A DNA stretch of 64,000 nt from positions 217,702,610 to 217,766,609 of the forward strand of contig NC_134276.1 of the NCBI RefSeq assembly GCF_949628215.1, given 5' to 3'. The stretch's first letter is position 1. Each line of letters opens with the position of its first letter. A program made the position numbers and the translations under genes. The notes below the pieces were generated by a model that was not told the origin of the DNA, ran no database searches, and saw only the letters and a program-made list of their open reading frames with translations. The stretch is from Phalacrocorax aristotelis. Taxonomy: Eukaryota; Chordata; Aves; Suliformes; Phalacrocoracidae. This document shows, one piece after another, positions 1 to 12,000 of this stretch.

Positions 1-660
1 TGTAGAGGGAACATTCTAAGCTGGAGAAATAGCAAAAGGCTTTACAGGCCTTTATGGGCTTGGGCTGATAACATTATAATAGACCATTCTGTTATCCATC
101 ACATAAAGTTACCTGGAAGTCAGAAAGGTGCTGCACCTCCTGATTGACTTACAATCAAAAACAGCCTTGAGAGCCAGCGTGCTGCTCTGCCAGATTGGCA
201 CTGCAGATTTTCAGCCTTGAGAAACCAAGTGAAATTCTGATGTGATACTTCCTGTGCATGTCAGTGCCGCTTGGTGTAGAGCAAGCAGTCTTGCATGCTC
301 AGAGTCCCTCAGGTATCCTAGAGAAACTCCCCTTACAGTAGCTCTAGCCCATTGCAGATTCTTTTCCCAACTCCTTCTCCAAGATTCCAGCCCTTTTGTG
401 TTCCTGCCCATCTCTCTGCAGCCTGCACCAGTTCAGGACACACCCTCACCCCTCCCAGTCACCCTACTGCATCCCTCCAGTCAGTTTAAGAATCTGGGAG
501 AGATGTACAGCTTTGCCTGACATGCTGCTTCAGTTTTCCAAGGGCTGTGTTACACACACGTAGAGAAAATAGAATGAAACAACTCTGACCTGTAACACAA
601 AGCTTGTGGTCTCTAGCCAGGATGTTTGGACTAAAACATTACTGTAAGGGGGGTTCATCA
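1..660. other. Left edge, no gene seen
   Basis: Ordinary unique-looking sequence with no long open frame, splice-bounded exon or recognisable repeat. In mammals the next gene on this side is NRF1, but none of its conserved coding sequence is visible here. Confidence 0.5.
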
Positions 661-663
661 TCA

Positions 664-1150
664 CCTCTGAGTGTGTAACACAGCATCATTTGCAACATCT
701 AAGATAGATCTCCAGGTTTTCAATCGAAGGAATGAAATTTCCTCCTTTCCAGATTTTCTTTCAAACGAGAGCTGGTGGTACATTCGCTGGAGTTTCCAGT
801 ACTGCTTGTCTGACCAGATGTAGCCATTTCCTTCAGAACGAGATAAATCACCCAGATACGACGATGGCATGTCATGGCTCTGTTGACCCAGAGAGGGAGC
901 GCTGGGTGACTCTCACACAGATAAACCGATGTTATAGAAATCATACTTAACACCATCAGTCTTACCATGGTATCTGCTTTCTAAGCTCAAGTTTCCACCA
1001 GCACTGGCTAAAGGCACACCAACGCTGTTGGTGTCTGATCCGTAAAAGAACGGCAACAGCATGGGTAAAGCGAACCCCACTACAACCCCTGAAGGACTGC
1101 TGAGATGTGATGCTTTATTACAGAGAGAACCGGAGGGCGATGGGCCACAG
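664..1150 (-). other. Unrecognised open frame, possibly exonic
   Basis: Two adjacent open stretches lie in the same minus-strand frame. The first (about 1150 to 966) includes GVVVGFALPMLLPFFYGSD and is bordered by a TTTCAG acceptor-like site at 1151-1156 and a GTAAGA donor-like site at 960-965. The second (about 911 to 664) includes SHDMPSSYLGDLSRSEGNGY and YWKLQRMYHQLSFERKSGKE and ends in a stop at 661-663. The composition looks protein-like rather than random, with aromatic and charged residues mixed, but I recognise no family. It overlaps the proposed SMKR1 3' UTR. It could be a decayed gene copy, a terminal exon of an unannotated gene, or chance. Confidence 0.25.
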
Positions 1151-1359
1151 CTGAAATTACAATGGCACAGTGTCACTTACCATTTGTCACTCTAGGCTTG
1201 ACCTATAATAAAAGTGTCTTTGTACAGACAGAAGAGTGATTATGGCAAAATATTTGAGCTAACCACTGGAGGAGTCAGTACAAGTCTAATCTGCAAAAAA
1301 GTCCCTTCTTCACTGGGGAGCTTGGTTTTCACCGAGTCCTTTGCTTTCCAGCCACCCGC
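1095..1359 (-). other. SMKR1: SMKR1 3' UTR with poly(A) signal
   Basis: After the SMKR1 stop the minus strand runs 240 bases to an AATAAA at 1119-1114 (TTTATT on the plus strand). This gives a short 3' UTR that would be cleaved near 1095. No second signal was needed to explain the gene. Confidence 0.5.
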
Positions 1360-1563
1360 TTACTTTCGTTTCTTTCCCTTCTTTTTGGGGGAGCCAGGCC
1401 AGGGAAAGCCCCGGAACTCCAGGAAGGCGGGGGCATTGTGGCAGATGTAGTAAGCGTTGAGCATGGCAGCTGGGCTGAGGATATCTGCTTCCTTCACAAT
1501 CTTCTTTGCTTTCTTTTTGGAGCTTTTGCCTTTGCCACGCTTGGGTTTGCTACTTTTAACCGC
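1360..1563 (-). CDS. SMKR1: SMKR1, small lysine-rich protein 1 (conserved last coding exon)
   Basis: The minus-strand frame reads [21 protein letters not shown], then the family core [18 protein letters not shown], then [17 protein letters not shown] and a stop at 1360-1362. The lysine-rich ends around an [14 protein letters not shown] core and the RGF.WPG motif are the signature of vertebrate SMKR1, a protein of about 65-75 residues. A good splice acceptor (pyrimidine tract then CTGCAG) ends at 1564, so the exon should begin at 1563. The frame stays open into the intron to an ATG at 1584, but that ATG lies inside the pyrimidine tract and is probably not the true start. Position directly after STRIP2 in the same direction matches human chromosome 7. 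The molecular role is unknown; the basic ends suggest nucleic-acid or microtubule contact, which is inference only. Confidence 0.87.
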   Translation of the reverse strand, partial: AVKSSKPKRGKGKSSKKKAKKIVKEADILSPAAMLNAYYICHNAPAFLEFRGFPWPGSPKKKGKKRK

Positions 1564-1691
1564 CTGCAGAGAGAAAATGACCATAGAAACACTCAGTTAC
1601 TCCTGCGTCTTTATGATCTCACTTCTGGGTAGAGGAACAGCTGTTTTACTGCATCTTAGTCCTGACTCGCAGTATTAGCTCAGAGCCCCTC

Positions 1692-1740
1692 ACCACAGAC
1701 TCCTGTTCTTTGTGGTGGTTTTTGTACGGACTTACAAGCA
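1692..1740 (-). other. Possible upstream SMKR1 coding exon (tentative)
   Basis: An ATG at 1738-1740 opens a 16-codon frame (MLVSPYKNHHKEQESV) that ends at 1693 just before a GTGAGG donor. Joining there would enter the SMKR1 exon at 1563 in phase. The residues do not resemble the human N-terminus (MPAKGKK-like), so this is only one candidate; a tiny exon in the CpG island about 3 kb upstream is equally possible. Confidence 0.2.
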
Positions 1741-4440
1741 TTAATACACTTTCACCAAATCCGTATTTGGTCTATATGCTGTAAGAACCTTTAAAGTCAT
1801 CAGACAGGGCTAATTAGTGTTCCCCTGTGCTTGCCTCTGGCTAAAAAAGGTTTGTGCACAATGGAAATTCTAAACTCTTTTCAGCTGATTTTTTAAATTA
1901 ATGCATTAGGATATAATCCTAAAGTAAACTAAGCCTACACGGTGTGTTCATCCACTACTGTGCGTCTGCCTGCGACTCTGGATCGTAAACCAGACAAGCA
2001 GGTCTCCCTTCTACAGCTGTGGCCTTTTCAAGGCTCTGTGATACAGCTGCTCTTATACCCTTAGCGGTAACACAAATCTAAGCAGCAGCTCCGCCATTCT
2101 GTATGTAGGAAGGAGGTGTTGCCAAGACTCATCCAAACCCTAGAGCAGGCCAAATAAATACTCCTGTTAACTCCAACTGGTTAGCACTGGTGCCTGAACA
2201 CCCAGCCTCTTGCCTCTGAGAAGGATTTGCCAGAGTCTGATTCACTCCCTGGATCGTTTTCTCACCCATCCTGGCCACTCCTCACAACAAGCCCGGAGCA
2301 TGTCTGCATGGAAGACGCTGCCTCCAGGTATTGAGCAACAGAAATGGGGTCAGGGACCCGGAGGGATCTCTCATTGCTGCTGTGTAGACAGGAAAATGGT
2401 GATGGCAACATGGAGCCAGAAGGCAGGCAGTGCCCCAGGAATGCCAAGGATGGAGCGACAGCTAGTCCCAGAGAAAAGGCTGAACAGGGGTATTTACACA
2501 TCATGAGTGACTGAAAGTATTTGACCTCTGGTCCAATGCCAAGAGCACTTTCAGCACACACCGAGTCACTTCAAGCATCTGCCCATCTATTTCTGTGATT
2601 TGCCTCGTTTTGCACACCAATTAAATGGATCCAAGCACTTCATTAGAAAGAATTAGCACAGGTACAGCCAGAAAGGCCACATGTAACTCTCTGCTGGGCA
2701 TAAACCAGGGGAAGGCAGTATATGTAGCATATTTTTCGTGGTATCAATTCTAGAGAGTCCCTTTACAGCTTAGTACTGTTAAGTGCAAAAGAGACAAATA
2801 TTTGTGCTCTGAGGTATGAGAACACAGTCAGGAGTACAATCTTCAGAATCAGCCAAGACCACAATGTGAAGGAATATGTATGGGCAAAAGGGGGGGAAAA
2901 AAAGGTCAAGAGTTCTATATAAAACACACAGAACCACTATCCACAGAAGGAAAAAAGACAGACAGAAAACACAGACCACAGGCTGCAGCTGACAGCAGAT
3001 TGCTTCCCAAACCTTCAGTCACGCAGACTGCAAACTACTTGAACTCAGGCATATGTTAGAGAAGGCGACAAGCCTTTTTTGCAGACCATAATTGGATAGA
3101 ATTTGTTGAATCCTTCACGTGCTGGAATGTGCACACTTCAGAGAGCAGGTGCTCATGTCACGTTTTTTTCAGCCAGTCACCTGAATCACACTCCCAGCAG
3201 GGTTGCTGGTGAATTTTGTGAGCACAGTTAGATTCCTCGTCAGAATTTGGCCTGTAGCTGATCTTTCAAAATAAAAAAGGCGCTTACAGGTAAGGGCAAA
3301 CTGTTGTCTATGTCTGCAGTGAGACCGGGGAACGCCTTTTGCCTCGAGCAGCCTCACTGCTCGTGCTGTCCTGCTGCAGCGGATACCTCTGATCTCCAGG
3401 CTTTAAATATTCTCAGTCATTGTCAGCAACTGTCTTGCCTTCCGTTTCCTGTCTCTCATGAAAGGTGGCATTGGTAAGCTGCAGTCTGCAGTCAGCTCAC
3501 ACATTTGAGACTAGAGCAGGGGTTCCCAAAGTGTGGGAAGCTAACAAGCTACAGCACAGCATCGCAAACGCTGTCAGAAGTAACACCTTGTGCACGTACA
3601 TACACATACGGCAGCGCCAGAGTCAATGCTTGGCACACCAGCTGACGACCCTGGGATTTCTTACAGATTTATCAGGCAACCAAAGGACATGTGATGTTGA
3701 ACAGAGCACAGTTCTTTTTCGGCATGTAGGGGCAGGACTCGCACAGATCAGACTAGCTACCCTGATCTCATGTGAGTTTTGTGATTGAGTTTTTAAACTG
3801 CAGCCCAGCGTGACATCCGAACGCTCTTCAAAAGTACTGGGAAATCCATGTTTGTGCAGCATTTTCATTCACCCACAAGCAATAAGGTTTGAGGCTTTAT
3901 AGAATGTGTGCAAAATTTTACAGCCTGTAGCCAAGAACAAGAAGAAAAGCTAAAGATCAGAATCAGGTGCATACTTGCACACAAAGTTAATTTGGGCAGG
4001 TCAGTTCATGCCCTGCAGCCTTGGGAAGGAACTTTTTGGATTTTAACTCAATTTCCTTAAAAAGTGGTATTAAAACTCTTCAGAAGAATCAAACGTGTAT
4101 TACCATGGCTATGTCCTTAGTTACTGAGTGGCGGGACTCCACATCGAGCCTTGAAGATGGACCCTGCAACACACAATCACACAGCAGGTTACATGTTGTG
4201 CAAAGCACTGATATCGTTCCACCCTAAAGTTTAAAGGGAAAAAAGAAGAAAAAAATAGTTAAAGTTAAGCCCTTACAAAAACAGGTCAAGGTGTGTCATA
4301 GCTGAAAGCATTTGTTTGCAGAGAACCACCTGTGAAGTCATCTAATAACTGCCACGTTCCAGGACTCGGAGCTTTTCAGCAAAGCCCTTAAGATTTTCCT
4401 CTAACAACGCAAGACTAGACAGGGAAAGAAAACCCTGAAC
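1741..4440 (-). other. SMKR1: SMKR1 intron region
   Basis: About 2.7 kb between the conserved SMKR1 exon and its CpG-island promoter. No repeat family or convincing coding exon was recognised. A missing short SMKR1 coding exon may lie here or in the island. Confidence 0.45.
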
Positions 4441-4469
4441 CTCAACTTGGTGTCAGGGACCTGCAGAAG

Positions 4470-5000
4470 GCACTCACCGAGCCCTGAGCTCCCTGCACTG
4501 CCGACAGACTGCTACAGGCCCACCTCACCCACCGAGCCCTGTCCCGGCTCCCAGGACACCCGCTCGGCACCGACAGGACCTTACCTCCCTGTCTGCACAG
4601 CACGGCTGAAAAAACGAAGCTGTGGAGAGCTTCGCCCACACCCCCCCGCATGAAAAGACAACGAGTTTTCCACAGCCTTTCCCGCCACCGGATCCCACAG
4701 AGAGACAGCGTTCTACAAATAAAAACACACACTTAAAGGCTGCCCACCGGGGTCTCCGCTCTACCTGCGGTGGGCCCCGAGCACTGGACGGGGACGGGTC
4801 TAGGTAGCGCTGCTACCGGTCCCAACTCTCCCTCACAGCCGCCACCGGGCGCGGCCTCCCCTGGTTTAGCTCCCGCCCCGCGTTGCCATGGCACCCAGCC
4901 CACGCGTGCGCAGTGGAAGGCGGGAAAGCACGGAGGGGCGGGGGCGGCGTCAACGGCCGCCTCAGGAAAAGGGCGGGAAAGGCTTTTCTGGGGCTGAGGG
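4470..5000 (-). promoter_or_regulatory. SMKR1: CpG-island promoter of SMKR1
   Basis: A GC-rich, CpG-dense block with GC boxes (GGGGCGGGGGCGG at 4934-4946) lies upstream of SMKR1 on its strand. Good minus-strand donors follow it (GTAAGG at 4577-4582 and GTGAGT at 4471-4476), as expected for a first, mostly untranslated exon. The island is the only plausible promoter between STRIP2 and SMKR1. Confidence 0.6.
4882..4895. promoter_or_regulatory. RFX X-box in the SMKR1 promoter
   Basis: The sequence GTTGCCATGGCACC matches the RFX consensus GTTGCCATGGCAAC at 13 of 14 positions, with both half-sites present. X-boxes in proximal promoters are bound by RFX2/RFX3 and mark genes of motile and primary cilia. 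A CGTGCGCAG string at 4905-4913 next to it resembles an NRF1 half-site. Confidence 0.6.
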
Positions 5001-8000
5001 GAGTCTGCGGCCGTCCTCCTCCCCCATCGGAGGGGAACAAAGCGCAAAGGGGAATATTCCACCTGTTGCCAAAAGCACAAACAAAAAGAGAGGGGAAAGT
5101 ACCCAAACAACTTAGAGCTGAGAGGAGGAGGGACGGAAGTTGTGCTTGTCAAATGTTATGGGAAACGCTGCTGTTTGGTAGACTATTAATTGTCATGTTT
5201 TTGTGGGCAAAAAGCCTCGGGCTGGGAGATGTTACACCTCAGCGTCCTCCTGCTGCTGGGGAAGATGTGGCCCTGTCCTTCACCCTCTCTGATACTGTGG
5301 TGTGAAAATGGCAGCAGGGTACTCTTTGTTTCAGCAACTGACCCAGCGTCCTTTACAGCAGAAGCATTTTTAAAAACAGCCTCTGGTTTGGCTCCTTTGA
5401 GAGCCACAGTTTTGCACAGCAGGCACTGAAAACTACACGTAATAGAGTTCAGATGTTTCCAAGAAATCCCCCCACAGTGGCTAAAGTTCAGCTGAGGTCC
5501 AAGACCCAGGGAAGCGATGGAGCTGGATGGATTGGAGGGAGGAGTGGGCAGCCAAAGGGTTCATTTCAGTGCCCTGCACCTTTTTTACACAGAACAGGTT
5601 TTTTTTTCACAGCCAGGGTACTAATGCTCCTAAATACCCTTTTTTTAAAAAAACTTTGGAGAAAGTATGGGAGACAGGTGTCTCTTCTGTGTCCCTCAGC
5701 ACCAGGCTTTCACTTGCAAAGTGCTAAAAATCAAAAAGCACTAGTGAAAAATATGAGTAGGAGCTGAATCACCTCATAGAAAAAAATAGCTCATAATTAC
5801 ACTATTGCCAAACCCCAACACATCAATAAGTCTGCCTAGATCATGGATTTATTTTTATCCCAAACATTAACCTCTCTAAATCTGTTCTCTGGCACGTAAG
5901 CCCGTAGGATGCACTTTATCGTATTTTAAAGCTCTTCTTCCAAATCTTGACAGGTAGGAGCTTGGAGGGTTTTTTATTTTGGCGAGATTTCCTAAGGAAA
6001 CAGGGCTTGCACTGGCACATGGGTTGCCCATCCGCCCATCTGCAATAAATTCTGAGCCGGCTGGCCGATTCCAACCAATATTGACACAGAAGTAAGCGTT
6101 CAAATACATCAATTCCCTACGCATTTAATGCAAATCATCAGCTGCACAGAGCGTGGGAGAGAGGCACTATTAATGTCTCTGCTGAGACAACCAGCTCAGC
6201 CTGTCTCTGGGCTCTTTGGCAGGGGCATGGGCTGTCATTGCAGTGCGGAGGACAGAGTGGTATTTCAGGGCAGTGGGACATGAACTTGTAGGAAGACAGT
6301 TTTGTTTCAGAATGATTCATTTAACAAAAACAAAAATTGTCTTAATTTTGGGAGCTGAAGGCCGTAAGTTTCAAATATCAGAAAGGCTCATCATTTTAGT
6401 ACAATGGTAAGTACTGAAGTCCAATGTGTAATTTCTATTTTTTAAAAAGCACTTTTGGGACTAGAGGTGCCTTTACTTTTTAATTTGCCTATTGGACATA
6501 ACAGCTGTCCAGCCTTTGTTTTCTCCCCTGGTAAGAAGTTTGTCCATATTACAGTCTGCTATGTACAAACATTTAAATAAATCAGCATTAAAAGGGGCTG
6601 TGGGTAGAGGATTGTAAGCCTGATTCACAAAAATATCCAACCATCTTTCCTGCTCTTCCTGGCAGCTACAGAGATCGTTTATCACAATCACAAATTTCCA
6701 TCTCACAGAATTGCAATGATTAACAAGCATTCACGTGTTGCTTTGGATGCTGTGAAGTGATGCACTGGTTAGAAGGTATGTGGATTTTGTAAAGGAGCTT
6801 TAATACTGATAGAAGAGTGAACATATTTGGCTATGAATGTACAAGTACTGAAGGGGGGCAGAACAACTCTGTGTTGGCAGAATGTTTGTAGGTACAGTAT
6901 TTCAGCGTGAAAATGGAAGTGGGTATAGAGAATGAGCCAGACCAGTGACTGCCTAGAGTAAAATGCAGTGGAACGAAGAATGATCAGAACGACTCCCAGA
7001 AATGAGAACAAAAGAAGAGATGAGAACAACAAAGAAAACAAGAGCCCAATAAAACATGAAAAGAAATAAAGGTATAGTGAAAGAAGGGAAAAAGGTGGTC
7101 AGGAGGAAACGTTTGACAGGAAAAATTATCACTGCGTGTAGATTAGATATCAAAAGAAGGCTAAATGACAGGAATGAGTGCAACAGCAAAATGCACCAGG
7201 TGATGACTAGAGGAGGAGCTCAGGAATAGAGAAAGTGAAGAGCAAAGGTGCTCCTTGGCAAAGTACATGTAATGATTATCTCTTTGATCAAGAGGGAAAG
7301 TTGAGCCAGGAGTGCAGGCTGGGTGGAGAAATGAGACCAGCAGACTTTGGAAATAATATCAGCTGGGTCATCACCCAACATCGTGGCTGAGCGTGGGTGT
7401 CAGTGGAGAACGAGATGCTGCTGAGGAGGGTGTTTTGAAAAGCAATTTTGAAACACGGAATGGAAACCTTAGACTTATTTGCCTTGAGCAGAAAGAGAAT
7501 GAGTTAATGGAAAACACCATTTTATCTTTCCAAAGTAATGTGTTTGAGTGCCTGACCAGCTGAAAGCCATTACTCTGAGTATGATGCAGCCCTCTTTCTC
7601 AAGCCGGTGGAAGAAGCTTCTCTGTTGTAATCTGGACATGTTACATGTTTTCAAGAACAAGCAATATGACATTCAGTGCAGAAGACATACATCTCAGATT
7701 CTTTTGCTTAACATGGGTATTTTTTTTTTTCACTAGAAAATACTAGCCTTTTTGCTCTCATGTCTGTTCTCCGTTGCCATGAGTGGGATCCAGGAGAATG
7801 TGCTATTCAGAGGGAACTGCTTTCTGACCAGTGGGGAGAATTGAGCTTCACTGAGGCTAATGAGCATGTTACCTCTCTTCTACTTGGACTAAATGATGGA
7901 GCAGCTGAACTTCTTTGTATTTAGCAGTGAAGGAGAATGATGGATACTGTTACCCTGTCTCAGAGACGAAGCTTGTCAGGGCAGCGTAGAAAATTAATTG

Positions 8001-10543
8001 TGAAGAGGTTCCTTGCCATCTGAAAAGGCGTAGGACCTTGGCCTTTGGTTGTTCTAGGCATGTCTGTGGTTTGAGTCTTGTTCTCAGCAGCTAAGTTTAC
8101 TAAAGCAGCTCCCAATCTTCCTTGTGCTGCTCGTTTCTCTCCCTTTCCTGTCTCTAAGTGGCCATGGGCAACTGAATAAGTTAACTATTTGAGATTAAAA
8201 CAGCCTGGCCAGAAGAGCGTTCACTGCTGAGGAAAATCTCAGAGGATTCCTGGTGCCTGATTGGAAGGAGCCAAAAAAAGTAGTGAAAGAAGCAAAAGAA
8301 CCAGAGAGGATAGGGAAAGGCTCGATAGCATAGCTCAGAAAGAAGGTCTGCTGATTTTTCTAAGTAAAACTCTTTTGAAGGAGTCTCGGGATGCATAATG
8401 AAAGAAATAATGAAAAAAAAAATTGATTTTTACTGTGTTCAGGGAAAAATTATTTTGTGTAATTGTTATTAATGAACCACATGGCATAAAAGAAGCAACC
8501 ATAATTATACTCATTAGCTCCTTTTCACAAAAACAACTGGCAAGAGACCACATTATACTAACTATTGAGGCAAAAAGAGGTAACAGTAGTGACAGGAGTG
8601 TCTGAAATGTCACATCGAGGAGACAAAAATTAGCCTGTGCAGTCAGCTGTTGTATTTTGTGAAGATGCTTGGACCTGGCTACAAAACAAGCTACTGTTTA
8701 CACATGCAAGGCTTTCGATAAATAATTAAGGGATGTTTCTGCAAACTAAGCGTATAATAAACCTGGCTTCATAAAGTCACTGCTGTAGTTACAACTGGAT
8801 AAAGAGTGCTTTAGCTTCGGCAGCTGTCAGGCCAGGCCATCTCAGTATCATTATTTTTATGGAAATATTCACATAAGAAAAAGGAGAGATATTAGGTTAT
8901 GGTCCTTTTCACAGAGAGAGGAGAAGATCTATATGCTTAGCCAGGGGACCACATCCAAACCGAGAATCAAATGACTACTGAGAAGTCGGGGGGGAGGGTG
9001 GGGGATACGTAATGTCTTATGTTCCTTACTCCAACAAGTTGATAATATCTTTTTTTCTGACAAGTTGTTCCATAAGCTGTGGAATTAACGGAAGCTGGTG
9101 TCATACAGATTCGTGTCCTTTCCCTGCAGTGCTCTGCAGCTCAGCCTGCCTCCTCCTTGTCTTGTCCCAGCACTAACCAAAGCCCTTCCCCATGTCCTGC
9201 AGGACAGAGTTCCTCTTCCCCCGCAACCCCGGCGCATGAGGCAGCTGCAGCCTCACCCCGGCATCTGCCAGGCACTTGCAGATCTGCCGGCCATCACATG
9301 GGCATTAACGGGCCCGCTGCCTTCTGCTCAACAACCCCTGCCTTTGCCTCAGTTGGGAGGTAATAGGGTTGCTCTCTACCTAGCTGCCAACTTTCACAGC
9401 TCTGAAAGGAACTTAATGTCTTTGAGGCCTTTTATCCTTCACTCAAATTTGCATGAAATTAGCTAACCAGTTCAATAGTTGCTTACAGAGGACTGAGCGT
9501 AATTGCATGTGCCTTATATTCCTAGGAAACAGTGCTGAAAATAGAAGAATCTGTACTGAGGTACTGAAGAAAATGACTTACCAACAGCAAAACTTCCAGC
9601 AACCACCTGTAGGCTGAAAAATAATAAAAAAAAAAATTAAAAAGCTCTGCATATACCATTTAGAACAGAAACTGAGAACACACGAGCATTCCTGGAATCA
9701 ACTGTCATGTTTGAGGTAAGATAACAGATGTGGTTCCTTCAGCTGCACAGAAACCATCTGAAACTTTGTTCTGAGACTTTCTTGCTATACATCAAGATTA
9801 TTATTCTGTAATTGCTGCCTCCTAGCTCTCCTGAGATTTTTTTTTAAAGAATAAAATCCTCTCTGTGAATCCAAGAAGTTTTAAACTGCTACCTGCTTGC
9901 AGTTTGAGAAGTGCAATAGGAGGGTGGCGTCCTTGCTAGTACTGCTAGAGAAGTAGCATCTGGGACAGCCCGAAGTACTGGTAAGGGGGTTTTTTAGAGG
10001 GACCTCAGCTAATATACTGCTCAAACACCTCAAGGGGAGGTCTTTAAAGTATTATGTTGTTTGAGTTACCCACGTCTGTTTGTGAGTGGAATAAACTTAT
10101 TAAAATAGAGATTCCCTCTATTCCTGTTAAACTGGCACTTCAGCCCCACAGCTGCTCTGCAGACCGCTGTGCAGTCTGTAGTGAGGCCAGCAGTTTTTAT
10201 CAGTGTGACCTGAAACCCATGTTTTCCAGAAGATACCTTCACTCATGGTGCATCTCAATAGAAGTACAGTGTTTCTGATAGATTTGGGATGAGACACAAA
10301 TATTTAAGTTAAAAGATGTACCTTTCCCTACTTACTTTTTTACACAGAGGTTCTTTCTGTATAAAGGCATATCTCTAGGAAGTTGAACTTGTGGTGGTAG
10401 TGGAAATAAATAGTATTCAAAAACAACAGTTTATACCATCTTCTACCACACAGACATTCAGGGAAGAATTTGTATTTCTATTCTCTGGCTCAGCAAAAAT
10501 CAAAGGCACTGAAAAGCCATGTAAACCTTATATGAAGCACAAT
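5001..10543. other. Intergenic region between SMKR1 and STRIP2
   Basis: No gene, RNA gene or CR1 fragment was recognised in these 5.5 kb. The sequence is AT-richer than the flanks. A purine-rich plus strand runs roughly 6,960-7,210, and a minus-strand open frame of 85 codons at 6,473-6,730 has no recognisable homology. Confidence 0.45.
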
Positions 10544-11082
10544 TTCATAGAATCATAGACTGGTTTGGTTTGGAAGGGACCTTTAGAGGCCATCTAGTCC
10601 AACCCCCTGCAGTGAGCAGGGACATCTTCAACTAGATCGGGTTGCTCAGAGCCCCGTCCTGCCTGGCCTGGAATGTGTCCAGGGATGGGTCATCGACCAC
10701 CTCTCTGGGCAACCTGGGCCAGCGTTTCACCATCCTGGTAATATTTTTTTTCTGTATATCCAGTCTAAATCTCCCCTACTATAGTTTAAAACCATCACCC
10801 CTTGTCGTGTCACAACAGGCCTTGCTAAAGAGGTCACCCCCACCCTTCCCACAGCCCCCCTTTAAGCCCTGAAAGGCCGCAATAAGGTCTTCCCGCAGCC
10901 TTCTCTTCCCCAGGCTGCACAACCCCAGCTCTCCCAGCCCGGCCTCGCAGCAGAGGGGCTCCAGCCCTCGGAGCATTTCTGTGCCCCCTCTGGCCCCGCT
11001 CCAGCAGCCCCGTGTCTGTCCCGTGCTGAGGAGCCCCGAGCTGGACGCAGTGCTGCAGGCGGGGTGTCTCACCAGAGCAAAT
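10544..11082 (-). mobile_element. CR1 LINE 3' fragment
   Basis: The plus strand begins with TCATAGAATCATAGACTGG, the complement of the CR1 terminal repeat, and continues through the typical 3' region (GGAAGGGACCTTTAGAGG, then CCCCCTGCAGTGAGCAGGG). The fragment is 5'-truncated near 11,082. It shares its tail, including the GAGCGACC..GGTTGAAGATG region, with the copies at 31,785, 48,868, 50,154 and 59,185, so all belong to one subfamily. Confidence 0.93.
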
Positions 11083-12000
11083 TTAAATATATAATACAGA
11101 AAAATGTACATTGTGTATGTACTGGTTTGGTTTTGGTTTTTTTTTGACATAAACATTGTGGGAAGGAGACACTTGGGGTGGGGGGGAGGTTTAAGCCAAA
11201 GAGCTGGGGCTTTTCTGAGTTTTTGAGTCTCTAATCATTCATCCATTCCCTTGTCCCCTTGCAGAAACACTTATCTTTGTGAGCAGTTTGTTAAAGACTA
11301 AAGGGATGTGGCTGCCTTCATAGTATTCCTTTTCGTGCACACTTGGTTGTTGGGGAATTAGACTGTATTCTACGTCGCTCTAAAACAGAGAATACTGGAA
11401 GAATTAGAAAGCAAGGGGTGTAATATGGTTAACCAGAAAATAAACCCACTCCACACTCTTTCAGTCTGGGGTCACCATGTGAAGGAAGGGAAAAAAGGAA
11501 CCAAGAGTGCTGGAGAGTTGTCCCTTGTGTCAGGATACATGATATCACGGAGAGGCACAGCTAAATTCCCAGGGCCCTGGCCCGAGGGGCAAATTGCACC
11601 CTGTGTAGGAAAATATGAGACAAAACATTACAGTGAAGATCCTGAGCTTTCTAGCTAGTGATGGGCTCTGGACCCTAGTACCTGCCAAAAATAGTATTTA
11701 TACTGCATTTCTGCTACTTAAATATTTTACAGACCCTTCTGATGTCTGCCATCTCTAGTTGGGGTTTGTTAAAATATCTGTGTTTATTTAGTCTTTAGTT
11801 TATGTACTACCAGGAGGCTCTGGGGAACTCAGGGAAATGTTAGGTGCCATTTTTCAGAAAGAGCTAAAGCACAGACAGTGAAATGACTTGGCCGGAGCTA
11901 CAGAGCTCTCCCACTTCTGGGATCCCTAAAGGCAATGCCACGCGTCCATTATAGATTTTACGACTCTGGGTTTTGTGCCATACTGCTTGGAGAGGCTTTA
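11083..12000. other. Intergenic sequence downstream of STRIP2
   Basis: Unique-looking sequence with no gene recognised, lying between the CR1 fragment and the likely STRIP2 3' end. Confidence 0.4.

Noticed and set aside
6473-6730. 85-codon minus-strand frame with a faint PH-domain-like EEQERWLDIF string
   Set aside because: The resemblance is only a few residues, the frame is AT-rich and isolated, and there are no flanking exons.
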